From: a virus
Length of the DNA: 40,198 nt
Direction: 5' to 3' (one strand)
Virus record (IMG/VR): IMGVR_UViG_3300025468_000005
Location: 1 to 40,198 of that record
Shown here piece after piece: positions 32,627 through 40,047 of the stretch (positions are counted from its first letter, which is position 1; every line of letters begins with the position of its first letter). Below the pieces are notes generated by a model. It made no database searches, was not told the DNA's origin, and was given only the letters and a program-made list of their open reading frames with translations. A program made the translations under genes and the position numbers.

Positions 32627-33952
32627 AGTATATCATCTGTTGCATATCTGCTATGGTATGCTATATTCAATCCAGAAAAAGTGATCGCAATACTAGCAAA
32701 CAAAGGTGCCACTGCTCGTGAAATGTTGTCACGTGTCACCCTAATGTTAGAAAACTTACCATTCTTCTTACAACCAGGATGTAAAACCCTAAATAAAGGT
32801 TCAATAGAATTCTCTAATAACTCTAAGATTGTTGCTGCCGCAACTTCTGGCTCTTCTATTCGTGGTTTATCTGTATCATTATTGTTCTTGGATGAGTTTG
32901 CTTTCATTGAGAATGATGCTACATTTTATACATCAACTTATCCTGTTGTATCTTCTGGTACATCTACAAGAATTATTATCACCTCAACCGCTAATGGTAT
33001 TGGTAATGTATTCTATAAGTTATGGGAAGGTGCTAATCAAAAGACTAACGACTTTAAACCATTCAGGGTAGATTGGCAAGATGTTCCTGGACGTGATGAA
33101 GAATGGAAAAGACAAACTATTGCTAACACTTCTGAATTGCAATTTACCCAAGAATTTGGTAACTCATTTATTGGTGGTTCTGATACACTGGTAACACCAG
33201 AATGTTTATTAACACTTAATGCGATTGATCCAATAAAGGAAACTTATAATCTAAGAGTTTATAAAGATCCAGAACATGGTCATGAGTATATGATGTTCGT
33301 TGATATTGCTAAAGGTCGTGGTCAAGATTATTCTACATTTAATATTATTGATATAACATCATCACCTTTTGAACAAGTTTGTGTTTTCCAAGATAATAAT
33401 ATATCTCCTTTATTATATCCTGATGTATTATATAAATATGCTATGTTATATAATGAGGCATATATAATAGTAGAATCAAATGATCAAGGTTCTATTGTTT
33501 GTAATGGATTATATTATGAACTAGAATATGAAAATGTTTATGTTGAATCGATAATTAAAAGCAATTCTATTGGTGTTACAATGACCAAGAAGATCAAAAG
33601 AATTGGTACATCTAATATGAAAGATATTATTGAGCAGAATAAATTAAAGATAAATGATGCTAATACAATTATTGAGTTATCTACTTTTATATCACGAGGT
33701 TCTTCTTTTGAGGCATCACGAGGAAACCATGATGATTTAGTAATGAACCTTGTTCTGTTTGCTTGGTTCACTTCCACACCATTCTTTGGTGAAATGACTG
33801 ATATAAATATTAAGAATTTATTATATTCAGAGAAAGTAAGAGCAATGGAAGATGATATTGTTCCTGTAGGCATTTTTGATGATGGTAGAGAAGATGCTTT
33901 TACAGTAGAAGATGGGGTACAATGGGAAACTATAAATACTGGTATGTTCTAA
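32255..33952 (+). CDS. 17: Large terminase gp17, C-intein fused to C-terminal ATPase and nuclease domains
   Basis: 565 residues from ATG 32255, chosen because GAGG lies six bases upstream; ATG 32228 would add nine residues. Residues 1-124 are the C-intein ending in His-Asn. The extein begins with Ser125 and runs 441 residues: LLFLDEFAFIE (Walker B, about 205), RIIITSTANG (coupling motif), YMMFVDIAKGRGQDYSTF (first nuclease Asp), YIIVESNDQG and SRGNHDDLVMNLVLFAW (further metal-binding acids of the RNase H-like nuclease). Joined to residues 1-91 of the first fragment it gives about 532 residues, right for gp17. It drives ATP-dependent DNA packaging and headful cutting. Confidence 0.9.
   Translation: MNQLLSDKTERKFIEEFDVSDYEILTEDGYKDITSSKKTIEYDVWKLVTENGHFLECADTHIVIDSFGNEVYAKDSLGVMIQTIEGNSIVSSVVKPDYLKEHMYDLSIDSDNHTFYSNGILSHNSISSVAYLLWYAIFNPEKVIAILANKGATAREMLSRVTLMLENLPFFLQPGCKTLNKGSIEFSNNSKIVAAATSGSSIRGLSVSLLFLDEFAFIENDATFYTSTYPVVSSGTSTRIIITSTANGIGNVFYKLWEGANQKTNDFKPFRVDWQDVPGRDEEWKRQTIANTSELQFTQEFGNSFIGGSDTLVTPECLLTLNAIDPIKETYNLRVYKDPEHGHEYMMFVDIAKGRGQDYSTFNIIDITSSPFEQVCVFQDNNISPLLYPDVLYKYAMLYNEAYIIVESNDQGSIVCNGLYYELEYENVYVESIIKSNSIGVTMTKKIKRIGTSNMKDIIEQNKLKINDANTIIELSTFISRGSSFEASRGNHDDLVMNLVLFAWFTSTPFFGEMTDINIKNLLYSEKVRAMEDDIVPVGIFDDGREDAFTVEDGVQWETINTGMF
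33931..33938 (+). promoter_or_regulatory. TATAAATA box in the end of the terminase gene
   Basis: Exact late box in the last codons of gp17, 33 bases before a second identical box. It may add to late transcription of the sheath gene or may be a chance AT-rich codon string. Confidence 0.35.
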
Positions 33953-33963
33953 ATATTAAATAG

Positions 33964-33971
33964 TATAAATA
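33964..33971 (+). promoter_or_regulatory. Late promoter box TATAAATA before the tail sheath gene
   Basis: Exact box 11 bases after the gp17 stop and 81 bases before the gp18 ATG, giving the longest leader in the window; the leader contains an AT hairpin and the strong ribosome site GGAGAGGAAA (34038-34047). Fits a highly expressed structural gene. Confidence 0.75.
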
Positions 33972-34010
33972 GTATTGAATGAGTAATAATCTTATTATGA
34001 TTCTTATTAC

Positions 34011-34031
34011 ATTATAATCATTTTTTATAAT
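34011..34031 (+). promoter_or_regulatory. AT-rich hairpin in the gp18 leader
   Basis: ATTATAA (34011-34017) and TTATAAT (34025-34031) form a perfect 7-bp stem with a 7-base loop, followed by CTTTTT and then the ribosome site. Stability is low because there are no G-C pairs. It could be a weak terminator for terminase read-through or a leader element. Confidence 0.35.
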
Positions 34032-34052
34032 CTTTTTGGAGAGGAAACAAAT

Positions 34053-35732
34053 ATGGGCTTTCAAGTTTCACCTGGCGTTCAGGTAAAAGAAATAGACCTA
34101 ACAAATGTTGTTCCCGCGATATCTACCTCTATTGGTGGTTTTGCTGGTGCATTCAATTGGGGTCCCGTAAACGAAATTCGGATGGTAGGTTCAGAATCAG
34201 AACTTGCCTCAACCTTCGGTATACCCGATGATAATACAGCACCTTACTTCTTATCAGCAGCTGCTTTCCTGCAATATGGAAGAGCTCTTAAAGTTGTTCG
34301 TACCGCTACTACTAATTTAAACGCGACAAGTTCTGGTGTTGGTCAGTTAATCATGAATCGTGATGATTATGAGGAAGCGACTGTAACAGATTCTTGGGTT
34401 GCGAAATATCCAGGCATATTAGGAAACTCTTTAAAAGTTTCTATTTGTCCTGCTGATACTACTGTATTTGCTAGTTGGGCATATGCAGACAACTTTGATT
34501 CTGCACCAAGTACTTCAACTTATGCTGCTGCACATTCTTCTAGTAATGATGAAATGCATATAGCAATAATCGATGAAGATGGTTCTTGGACAGGTCTTGC
34601 TGGTTCTGTTCTAGAAACATTTCCATTTGTATCTCAAGCATCTGATGCTAAAGCAAGTGATGGAACTTCTAGTTACTACAAAGATGTATTAAACGGAAAC
34701 TCTAATTATGTTTGGTTTGGTGATCATGACGCTACATTAGTAAATGCTGGTGGTCTTACTTCTGCTGTTGCAGATTTTAATGCTACTGTTATTGCTGCTG
34801 AAGTTTCTGATTCGTTTTCTGGTGGTACTGATGATAATTTACCTACACTTGGTGAACTTCAAACTGGATTTGATTTTTTCTCTGATGCAGATACTGTTGA
34901 TGTAAATTTAATATTCTCTGTTCCTGGTGTTGATGGTGGTGAAGATGTTACATTTGCTAATTACCTTATTGCATTAGCAGAAGCACGTAAAGATGTTGTA
35001 GCATTCATTTCTCCTCCTATTCAAGATACTGTTGGTACTTCTACTCCTGCAACTGATGTAAAAACATTTGCTGATCAGGTAAGTTCAAGTTCTTATGCTG
35101 TTATAGATTCAACCGCATTAAAAGTATACGATAAATATAATGATGTATACCGTTGGATTCCTGCTGCTGGTGTTATGGCTGGTTTATGTGCTAACACAGA
35201 TACAGTTGCAGATCCTTGGTTCTCTCCTGCTGGTTATACACGTGGTCAAGTATTAGGTGTCACTAAAATTGCTTTTAACCCTAAGCAAGCAGATCGTGAT
35301 ACACTTCACAAAGCAAGAATCAATCCAATTGTTTCTTTTCCTGGTCAAGGTACACTTCTTTATGGTGATAAAACTGCTCAAGCAAAACCATCTGCTTTTG
35401 ATCGTATTAATGTCCGTAGATTGTTCATCGTTTTAGAAAAAGCAATTGCTACCGCAGCTAAATATCAATTGTTTGAACTGAATGACGAATTTACAAGAGC
35501 AATGTTCCGTAACATGGTTGAACCATTCTTACGTGACGTAAAGGGTCGTAGGGGTATTACTGACTTCGCAGTTATCTGTGATGAAACTAATAATACCGGA
35601 GAAATTATAGGATCTAATCAGTTTGTTGCTGATATCTATATTAAACCTGCTCGTTCAATCAACTTCATTACTTTGAATTTTATCGCCACTCGTACTGGTG
35701 TTCAATTCGCAGAAATTATCGGTCAAAAATAA
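34053..35732 (+). CDS. 18: Tail sheath protein gp18
   Basis: 559 residues (T4 gp18 is 659). N-terminal FQVSPGVQVKEIDLTNVVPA, STSIGGFAGAFNWGPVNEIR and AAAFLQYGRALKVVRT are the classic gp18 start. The C-terminal core has RWIPAAGVMAGLCANTDTVA, DPWFSPAGYTRGQVLGVTKI, INPIVSFPGQGTLLYGDKTA, FDRINVRRLFIVLEKAIATA and YIKPARSINFITLNFIATRT, the conserved sheath interface of contractile tails. The central part (about 190-300) is the variable outer domain, shorter than in T4. The protein forms the contractile tube around gp19. It has its own late promoter and strong ribosome site. Confidence 0.96.
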   Translation: MGFQVSPGVQVKEIDLTNVVPAISTSIGGFAGAFNWGPVNEIRMVGSESELASTFGIPDDNTAPYFLSAAAFLQYGRALKVVRTATTNLNATSSGVGQLIMNRDDYEEATVTDSWVAKYPGILGNSLKVSICPADTTVFASWAYADNFDSAPSTSTYAAAHSSSNDEMHIAIIDEDGSWTGLAGSVLETFPFVSQASDAKASDGTSSYYKDVLNGNSNYVWFGDHDATLVNAGGLTSAVADFNATVIAAEVSDSFSGGTDDNLPTLGELQTGFDFFSDADTVDVNLIFSVPGVDGGEDVTFANYLIALAEARKDVVAFISPPIQDTVGTSTPATDVKTFADQVSSSSYAVIDSTALKVYDKYNDVYRWIPAAGVMAGLCANTDTVADPWFSPAGYTRGQVLGVTKIAFNPKQADRDTLHKARINPIVSFPGQGTLLYGDKTAQAKPSAFDRINVRRLFIVLEKAIATAAKYQLFELNDEFTRAMFRNMVEPFLRDVKGRRGITDFAVICDETNNTGEIIGSNQFVADIYIKPARSINFITLNFIATRTGVQFAEIIGQK

Positions 35733-35743
35733 GGGGATCTTAA

Positions 35744-36277
35744 ATGGCAATTTTAGGCGTAGATGACTTTAAGTCAAAATTATTCGGTGGTGGTGCAAGA
35801 TCAAACCTTTTCAAAGTTGAAATGGGTTGGCCAGCAGTAGCACTTGCGGGTTCTGGGGAATCTGAACTTGCGGGGTTTTTAATCAAAGCAGCAAGTTTAC
35901 CTTCTTCAGTTATTGCACCAATTGAAGTACCATTTCGTGGTAGAAAGTTACAAATTGCGGGAGATCGTACATTTGAACCTTGGATTATCACTGTAATCAA
36001 TGATTCTAACTTTGCACTAAGAAATGTATTTGAAAAATGGATGGATGGTATTAATGCACATTCTGCTAATACTGGTGTAACCAATACTTCAGATTATTTT
36101 GCGGATGCAAGTATCTATCAATTAGATAAGAGTGGTGAGCAACTAAAAGGTTATGTTTTTAGAGGTCTTTGGCCTAGTAACTTATCAGCAATTGATGTAA
36201 GTTATGAAACTGAGGGTATCCAAGAATTCACCGTTGAACTTCAAGTTCAATATTGGGAATCTGATACAACTAACTAG
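35744..36277 (+). CDS. 19: Tail tube protein gp19
   Basis: 177 residues (T4 gp19 is 163). Typical sequence: GVDDFKSKLFGGGARSNLFK, VEMGWPAVALAG, FLIKAASLPSSVIAPIEVPF, RGRKLQIAGDRTFEPWIITV, NDSNFALRNVFEKWMDGINA and a closing beta strand IQEFTVELQVQYWES. Hexamer rings of gp19 stack into the inner tube through which DNA passes. It follows gp18 by 11 bases and shares its transcript. GGGG (35733-35736) is the ribosome site. Confidence 0.95.
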   Translation: MAILGVDDFKSKLFGGGARSNLFKVEMGWPAVALAGSGESELAGFLIKAASLPSSVIAPIEVPFRGRKLQIAGDRTFEPWIITVINDSNFALRNVFEKWMDGINAHSANTGVTNTSDYFADASIYQLDKSGEQLKGYVFRGLWPSNLSAIDVSYETEGIQEFTVELQVQYWESDTTN

Positions 36278-36287
36278 AAAATTATTA

Positions 36288-36295
36288 TATAAATA
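36288..36295 (+). promoter_or_regulatory. Late promoter box TATAAATA before the portal gene
   Basis: Exact box 11 bases after the gp19 stop. Predicted start near 36301, just before a stable hairpin (36305-36328) and 52 bases before ATG 36353. Confidence 0.75.
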
Positions 36296-36304
36296 TAAGT
36301 GAAT

Positions 36305-36328
36305 GGAGGGGTAAGAAATTATCCCTCC
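36305..36328 (+). terminator. Stable GAAA-tetraloop hairpin between gp19 and gp20
   Basis: GGAGGGGTAA (36305-36314) pairs with TTATCCCTCC (36319-36328) with one G-T pair and a GAAA loop; only three T residues follow after two C residues. It may terminate part of the sheath/tube transcript, but it also lies at the 5' end of the transcript from the 36288 promoter and could protect it. Confidence 0.6.
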
Positions 36329-36352
36329 CCTTTATAACTTAGGAAAAATACT

Positions 36353-37846
36353 ATGGCATCATTATTTGGATTTGAATTTAAAAGAAAGTCCCAAGATAAA
36401 GAAGACGATAAAAAACAATCGTTTGTTGCTCCAATGGAAGATGATGGTTCCAGTTATGTATCTGCTGGTGGTCATTATGGACAGTATGTAGATATTGGTG
36501 GTACTGACGGTGATAAGAATGAAGCAGATAATGTTAGACGATATAGAGATATAGCACAACATCCAGAATGTGATGCTGCTATTGAAGATATTATCAACGA
36601 AGCAATTGTTTCAGATTCTAATTCGGCACCTGTTGAAATTATTATGGATGACTTAGATCAACCTGATAATATCAAAAAGACTATCAAAGAAGAGTTTGAG
36701 AATGTTGTAAGGTTATTACAATTTAATCATTATGGTCATGAGATTTTTCGTAAATGGTATGTTGATGGTAGATTGTTCTATCATATCATTATTGATGAAA
36801 AAACTCCAAAGAAAGGTATATTGGAATTAAGACCAATTGATCCTACACGAATTCGTAAAGTAAAAGAGATTGATAAAGTCAAAGATCCTGTAACAGGGGC
36901 AGAACTTATCAAATCAGTTGATGAATATTACATTTATCAAGATACAAGTTTAAATAAATCTAATCAAGGTTTAAAGATTTCATCTGATGCAGTTCAATAT
37001 ACTACTTCTGGTTTACTAGAAGGTAATAAGAAAACTGTATTAAGTTATTTACATAAAGCAATTAAACCCGTAAATCAATTACGGATGATGGAAGATTCTC
37101 TTGTAATTTATAGATTATCAAGAGCACCAGAAAGACGTATATTTTATATTGATGTTGGTAACTTGCCAAAAGGTAAAGCAGAAGAATATCTGAAAGGTAT
37201 TATGAACCAGTATAGAAATAAATTGGTGTATGATGCTTCTACTGGTGAGATTAAAGATGATCGCAAGAATATGTCTATGCTGGAAGATTTTTGGTTACCG
37301 CGTAGAGAAGGTGGTCGTGGTACTGAAATTACTACACTTCCTGGTGGCGAAAACCTTGGACAAATTGATGATATACTATACTTCCAAAAGAAACTATATA
37401 AATCATTGAATGTACCAGTAGATAGATTAGAATCAGAAAATGGTTTTAGTTTAGGTAGATCAACTGAAATTTCAAGGGATGAAGTTAAGTTTCAGAAGTT
37501 TATTAATAGATTACGCAAGAAGTTTTCTTGGTTATTACTTGATTTACTGAAAACCCAATTATTACTTAAGGGTATTATTACTGAGAGTGATTGGTATGAT
37601 TTCAGAGAGAATATTGTTGTTGATTATATTAAAGACTCTTATTTCTCAGAACTTAAAGAAAATGAGATCATAAGAGAACGAGTTGGATTATTAACCGAAC
37701 TTGATCAATATGTTGGTGATTATTATTCTAAAGATTGGATTCGTAAAAACGTTTTAATGTTATCAGAAGATGATATTAAACAAATGTCTGATGAAATCGA
37801 TGAAGAAAGAAAATCGGGTGATATTCCAGATGAAGATGACATATAA
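36353..37846 (+). CDS. 20: Portal protein gp20
   Basis: 497 residues (T4 gp20 is 524). Signature segments: VRRYRDIAQHPECDAAIEDI, INEAIVSDSNSAPVEIIMDD, IFRKWYVDGRLFYHIIIDE, RPIDPTRIRKVKEI, SLVIYRLSRAPERRIFYIDV, GNLPKGKAEEYLKGIMNQYR, EDFWLPRREGGRGTEITTLP and GGENLGQIDDILYFQKKLYK. Twelve copies form the head vertex that nucleates the prohead, docks terminase and later joins the neck. The C-terminus is acidic (MSDEIDEERKSGDIPDEDD). It leads the head operon gp20-gp23, behind its own late box. Confidence 0.96.
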   Translation: MASLFGFEFKRKSQDKEDDKKQSFVAPMEDDGSSYVSAGGHYGQYVDIGGTDGDKNEADNVRRYRDIAQHPECDAAIEDIINEAIVSDSNSAPVEIIMDDLDQPDNIKKTIKEEFENVVRLLQFNHYGHEIFRKWYVDGRLFYHIIIDEKTPKKGILELRPIDPTRIRKVKEIDKVKDPVTGAELIKSVDEYYIYQDTSLNKSNQGLKISSDAVQYTTSGLLEGNKKTVLSYLHKAIKPVNQLRMMEDSLVIYRLSRAPERRIFYIDVGNLPKGKAEEYLKGIMNQYRNKLVYDASTGEIKDDRKNMSMLEDFWLPRREGGRGTEITTLPGGENLGQIDDILYFQKKLYKSLNVPVDRLESENGFSLGRSTEISRDEVKFQKFINRLRKKFSWLLLDLLKTQLLLKGIITESDWYDFRENIVVDYIKDSYFSELKENEIIRERVGLLTELDQYVGDYYSKDWIRKNVLMLSEDDIKQMSDEIDEERKSGDIPDEDDI

Positions 37847-37866
37847 TATCTTGAAATATTAAATGT

Positions 37867-37874
37867 TATAAATA
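37867..37874 (+). promoter_or_regulatory. Late promoter box TATAAATA
   Basis: Exact box 20 bases after the gp20 stop and 19 bases before ATG 37894; the predicted transcript start is near 37880, just upstream of the TAGGAATA ribosome site. Confidence 0.7.
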
Positions 37875-37893
37875 TAATAATATAGGAATAAAC

Positions 37894-38064
37894 ATGAATA
37901 ATATAAAAGATTTAATAGATAATATATCAGTGGGTGATAATACAAAGACTGTTGATATGTTTAATAGTACAATGAAATCCAGAATTATGGATGCCATTGA
38001 AACTCGTAAAGTTGAACTTGGCAATTCAGTATACAACAGAGAACCTGACAATGAAGACATTTAA
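37894..38064 (+). CDS. Small prohead core protein (gp67-like)
   Basis: 56 residues, start ATG 37894 with AGGAAT about eight bases upstream. The sequence reads NNIKDLIDNISVGDNTKTVD, then MFNSTMKSRIMDAIETRKVE and LGNSVYNREPDNEDI. The form L-x-x-x-I-x-x-G-D ... F-x-x-x-M-x-x-x-I-x-x-x-I-x-x-x-K-x-x-x-x-x-S-x-Y is shared with the small head-core proteins that marine T4-like phages encode between gp20 and gp21 (place of T4 gp67). Such proteins enter the scaffold core and are cut by gp21. The next gene begins inside its last codons. Confidence 0.65.
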   Translation: MNNIKDLIDNISVGDNTKTVDMFNSTMKSRIMDAIETRKVELGNSVYNREPDNEDI

Positions 38065-38257
38065 AGAACTAAGAGAGTTTGTTGATATTCAAGAATCTGT
38101 TAAAAGTTATACTGTAGGCAAACATAAAATAACTATTGATAAGAACGGATCTAAATTCTCTGCTAGTATTGATGGGGAATTATTAGATTCAAGTTTTAAA
38201 TCAGAAAAGGATGCTGTAACTTCAGTATCTGAGTTTATTGATTTAATGAAACTTTAA
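38051..38257 (+). CDS. Small prohead-region protein (gp68 position)
   Basis: 68 residues from ATG 38051, which overlaps the end of the gp67-like gene by 14 bases; upstream in-frame starts would run far into that gene and lack a ribosome site. The protein reads KTFKELREFVDIQESVKSYT, then VGKHKITIDKNGSKFSASID and a helical end DAVTSVSEFIDLMKL. The N-terminal K-T-F-K-E-L-x-E-F form is common in small head-module proteins of marine T4-like phages. Position between portal and prohead protease equals T4 gp68, but sequence similarity to T4 gp68 is not evident. Confidence 0.55.
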   Translation: MKTFKELREFVDIQESVKSYTVGKHKITIDKNGSKFSASIDGELLDSSFKSEKDAVTSVSEFIDLMKL

Positions 38258-38267
38258 AGGAAATAAA

Positions 38268-38912
38268 ATGTATCTTATTACAGAACATCTTGAATCTAAT
38301 TTAGACTATATAACCGAAGAAAAGAACGGTAAGAAGAGTGTTGTCATTGAAGGTATCTTCATGCAAGCAGAATCTAAAAACCGTAACGGTAGAGTTTATC
38401 CGCGTCCAGTCATGGAAAGAGCAGTAGATAAATATGTTACAGAACAAGTTGTAAAAGGTCGTGCGGTTGGTGAGTTAAATCATCCGGATGGTCCATCTAT
38501 TAATTTAGATAAAGTTTCACACAGGATTACCGAACTTAATTGGGATGGTAATAATGTTAATGGAAAAGCACTTATATTAGATACTCCTATGGGTCAGATC
38601 GTAAAGGGTTTGGTTGAAGGTGGTGTCCAACTAGGTGTTTCAAGTCGTGGTATGGGAAGTCTTGTTACTAGAAATGGTGTGAATATGGTTGGAGATGATT
38701 TTCATCTTTCAACTATTGACATTGTTCAAGATCCGTCAGCACCAGAAGCCTTTGTTAATGGGATTATGGAAGGTGTCGATTGGATTTGGGATAATGGTAT
38801 ACTAAAGCAACAAGATATTGAAAAATATGGGACTGAAATCAAGAAAGCATCTAAAAAACATCTAGCGGAAGCACAGATGTTGGTGTGGAAAGATTTCCTC
38901 TCAAAACTTTAA
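38268..38912 (+). CDS. 21: Prohead core protease gp21
   Basis: 214 residues (T4 gp21 is 212). It has the herpes-type protease features of the family: FMQAESKNRNGRVYPRPVME, then GRAVGELNHPDGPSINLDKV with catalytic His, GVQLGVSSRGMGSLV with catalytic Ser, and DDFHLSTIDIVQDPSAPEAF with the conserved Asp. gp21 is built into the prohead core, activates itself and cuts scaffold and shell proteins after sites of the type (Leu/Ile)-x-Glu, allowing DNA entry. AAAGGAAA before the ATG is a good ribosome site. Order gp21-gp22-gp23 as in T4. Confidence 0.95.
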   Translation: MYLITEHLESNLDYITEEKNGKKSVVIEGIFMQAESKNRNGRVYPRPVMERAVDKYVTEQVVKGRAVGELNHPDGPSINLDKVSHRITELNWDGNNVNGKALILDTPMGQIVKGLVEGGVQLGVSSRGMGSLVTRNGVNMVGDDFHLSTIDIVQDPSAPEAFVNGIMEGVDWIWDNGILKQQDIEKYGTEIKKASKKHLAEAQMLVWKDFLSKL

Positions 38913-38937
38913 CTCTAGATTATTAAAGGAATCTATT

Positions 38938-40023
38938 ATGTCTGAGAAGACCAAAAACGAAGAGTTGGATCTTATTGAAGATATTACTGAAGTAGAACTC
39001 CAAGATGAAATCCTTGTTGAAACCGTTGAAGTTACGACAGAGGAAATCGTTGAGGAAGTTGCTGTAGAAAAACCTGCTACTAAAGCAGGGTTATTAGCAT
39101 CTATCTACGAAGAAATGTCTAAATTGGATAAAACCAAATTAGCAAAAGCCTATGAATCTATTCTTGGCGAAAAAGTCGAAATCGATGACGAAGATGAAGA
39201 ATCTGATGAGGAAGAATCAAAAGAATCTGATGAGGAAGACGAAGACGATGAAAAAGTAGTTGTAGAGAAAAAGAAAAAGGGTAAAGTTAAAGAATCTTAT
39301 GATTTTAAAGACGACCTTGACGCTTTAGTAATTGCAGATTCTACTCTTTCTGAAGAGTTCCAAGAGAAAGCTGGAACAATCTTTGAAACTGCTGTTAAGT
39401 CTAAAATCACTTCAGAGATCGAAAGATTAGAAGAAGAGTATGCTGTTCAACTTCAAGAAGAAAGTGAAGTTATCAAAGAAGGACTTGTAGAAAAAGTAGA
39501 TGGTTACTTGAACTATGTAGTCGAATCTTGGATGGAAGATAACAAACTTGCAATTGAAGCTGGTATCAGAACTGAAATTTCTGAATCATTTATGCAATCA
39601 TTGAAAGGTTTATTTACAGAACATTATATTGATGTTCCTGAATCTAAAGTCGATCTGGTTGATGATTTAGTTGAAGAAGTAACTTCTTTAGAAGAGCAAG
39701 TTAATAATATGGTTGGCGATAACATTAAATTGACAGAATCTGTTCAATTGTTAAAACGCGAAATGATTATTGATGAAGCTGCTAAAGATCTAGCAGGTAC
39801 TCAATCAGAGAAATTAAAAGGTCTTGTAGAAGATCTTGAGTTCGAAGACGAGAAAACTTTTATTAAGAAAGTTTTTACTGTCAAAGAATCTTATTTTTCT
39901 GACAAACTAAGCGATTTCGATGTTGAAAAAGCTGAAATGGAAAATGGAAGTCTTGCTGAATCAGTACAACTATCATCTTCAATGGAAAAGTACTCTTCAG
40001 TACTTTCTAAAACACTTAAATAA
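38938..40023 (+). CDS. 22: Prohead scaffold protein gp22
   Basis: 361 residues (T4 gp22 is 269). It is highly acidic and helical. The first 130 residues include repeats of Glu/Asp runs (EIDDEDEESDEEESKESDEE) followed by a Lys patch (VVVEKKKKGKVKES), an insertion that explains the greater length. The second half has the gp22 pattern: EEYAVQLQEESEVIKEGLVE, KVDGYLNYVVESWMEDNKLA, IEAGIRTEISESFMQSLKGL, EHYIDVPESKVDLVDDLVEE, then coiled coils. It forms the inner scaffold with the protease and is degraded on maturation. AAAGGA serves as ribosome site. Confidence 0.92.
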   Translation: MSEKTKNEELDLIEDITEVELQDEILVETVEVTTEEIVEEVAVEKPATKAGLLASIYEEMSKLDKTKLAKAYESILGEKVEIDDEDEESDEEESKESDEEDEDDEKVVVEKKKKGKVKESYDFKDDLDALVIADSTLSEEFQEKAGTIFETAVKSKITSEIERLEEEYAVQLQEESEVIKEGLVEKVDGYLNYVVESWMEDNKLAIEAGIRTEISESFMQSLKGLFTEHYIDVPESKVDLVDDLVEEVTSLEEQVNNMVGDNIKLTESVQLLKREMIIDEAAKDLAGTQSEKLKGLVEDLEFEDEKTFIKKVFTVKESYFSDKLSDFDVEKAEMENGSLAESVQLSSSMEKYSSVLSKTLK

Positions 40024-40047
40024 CAACAAACCCTAGGAGATTCAAAA

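Noticed and set aside
33431-33438. TATAAATA inside the terminase nuclease domain
   Set aside because: Encodes Tyr-Lys-Tyr in frame, far from any start codon; probably chance.
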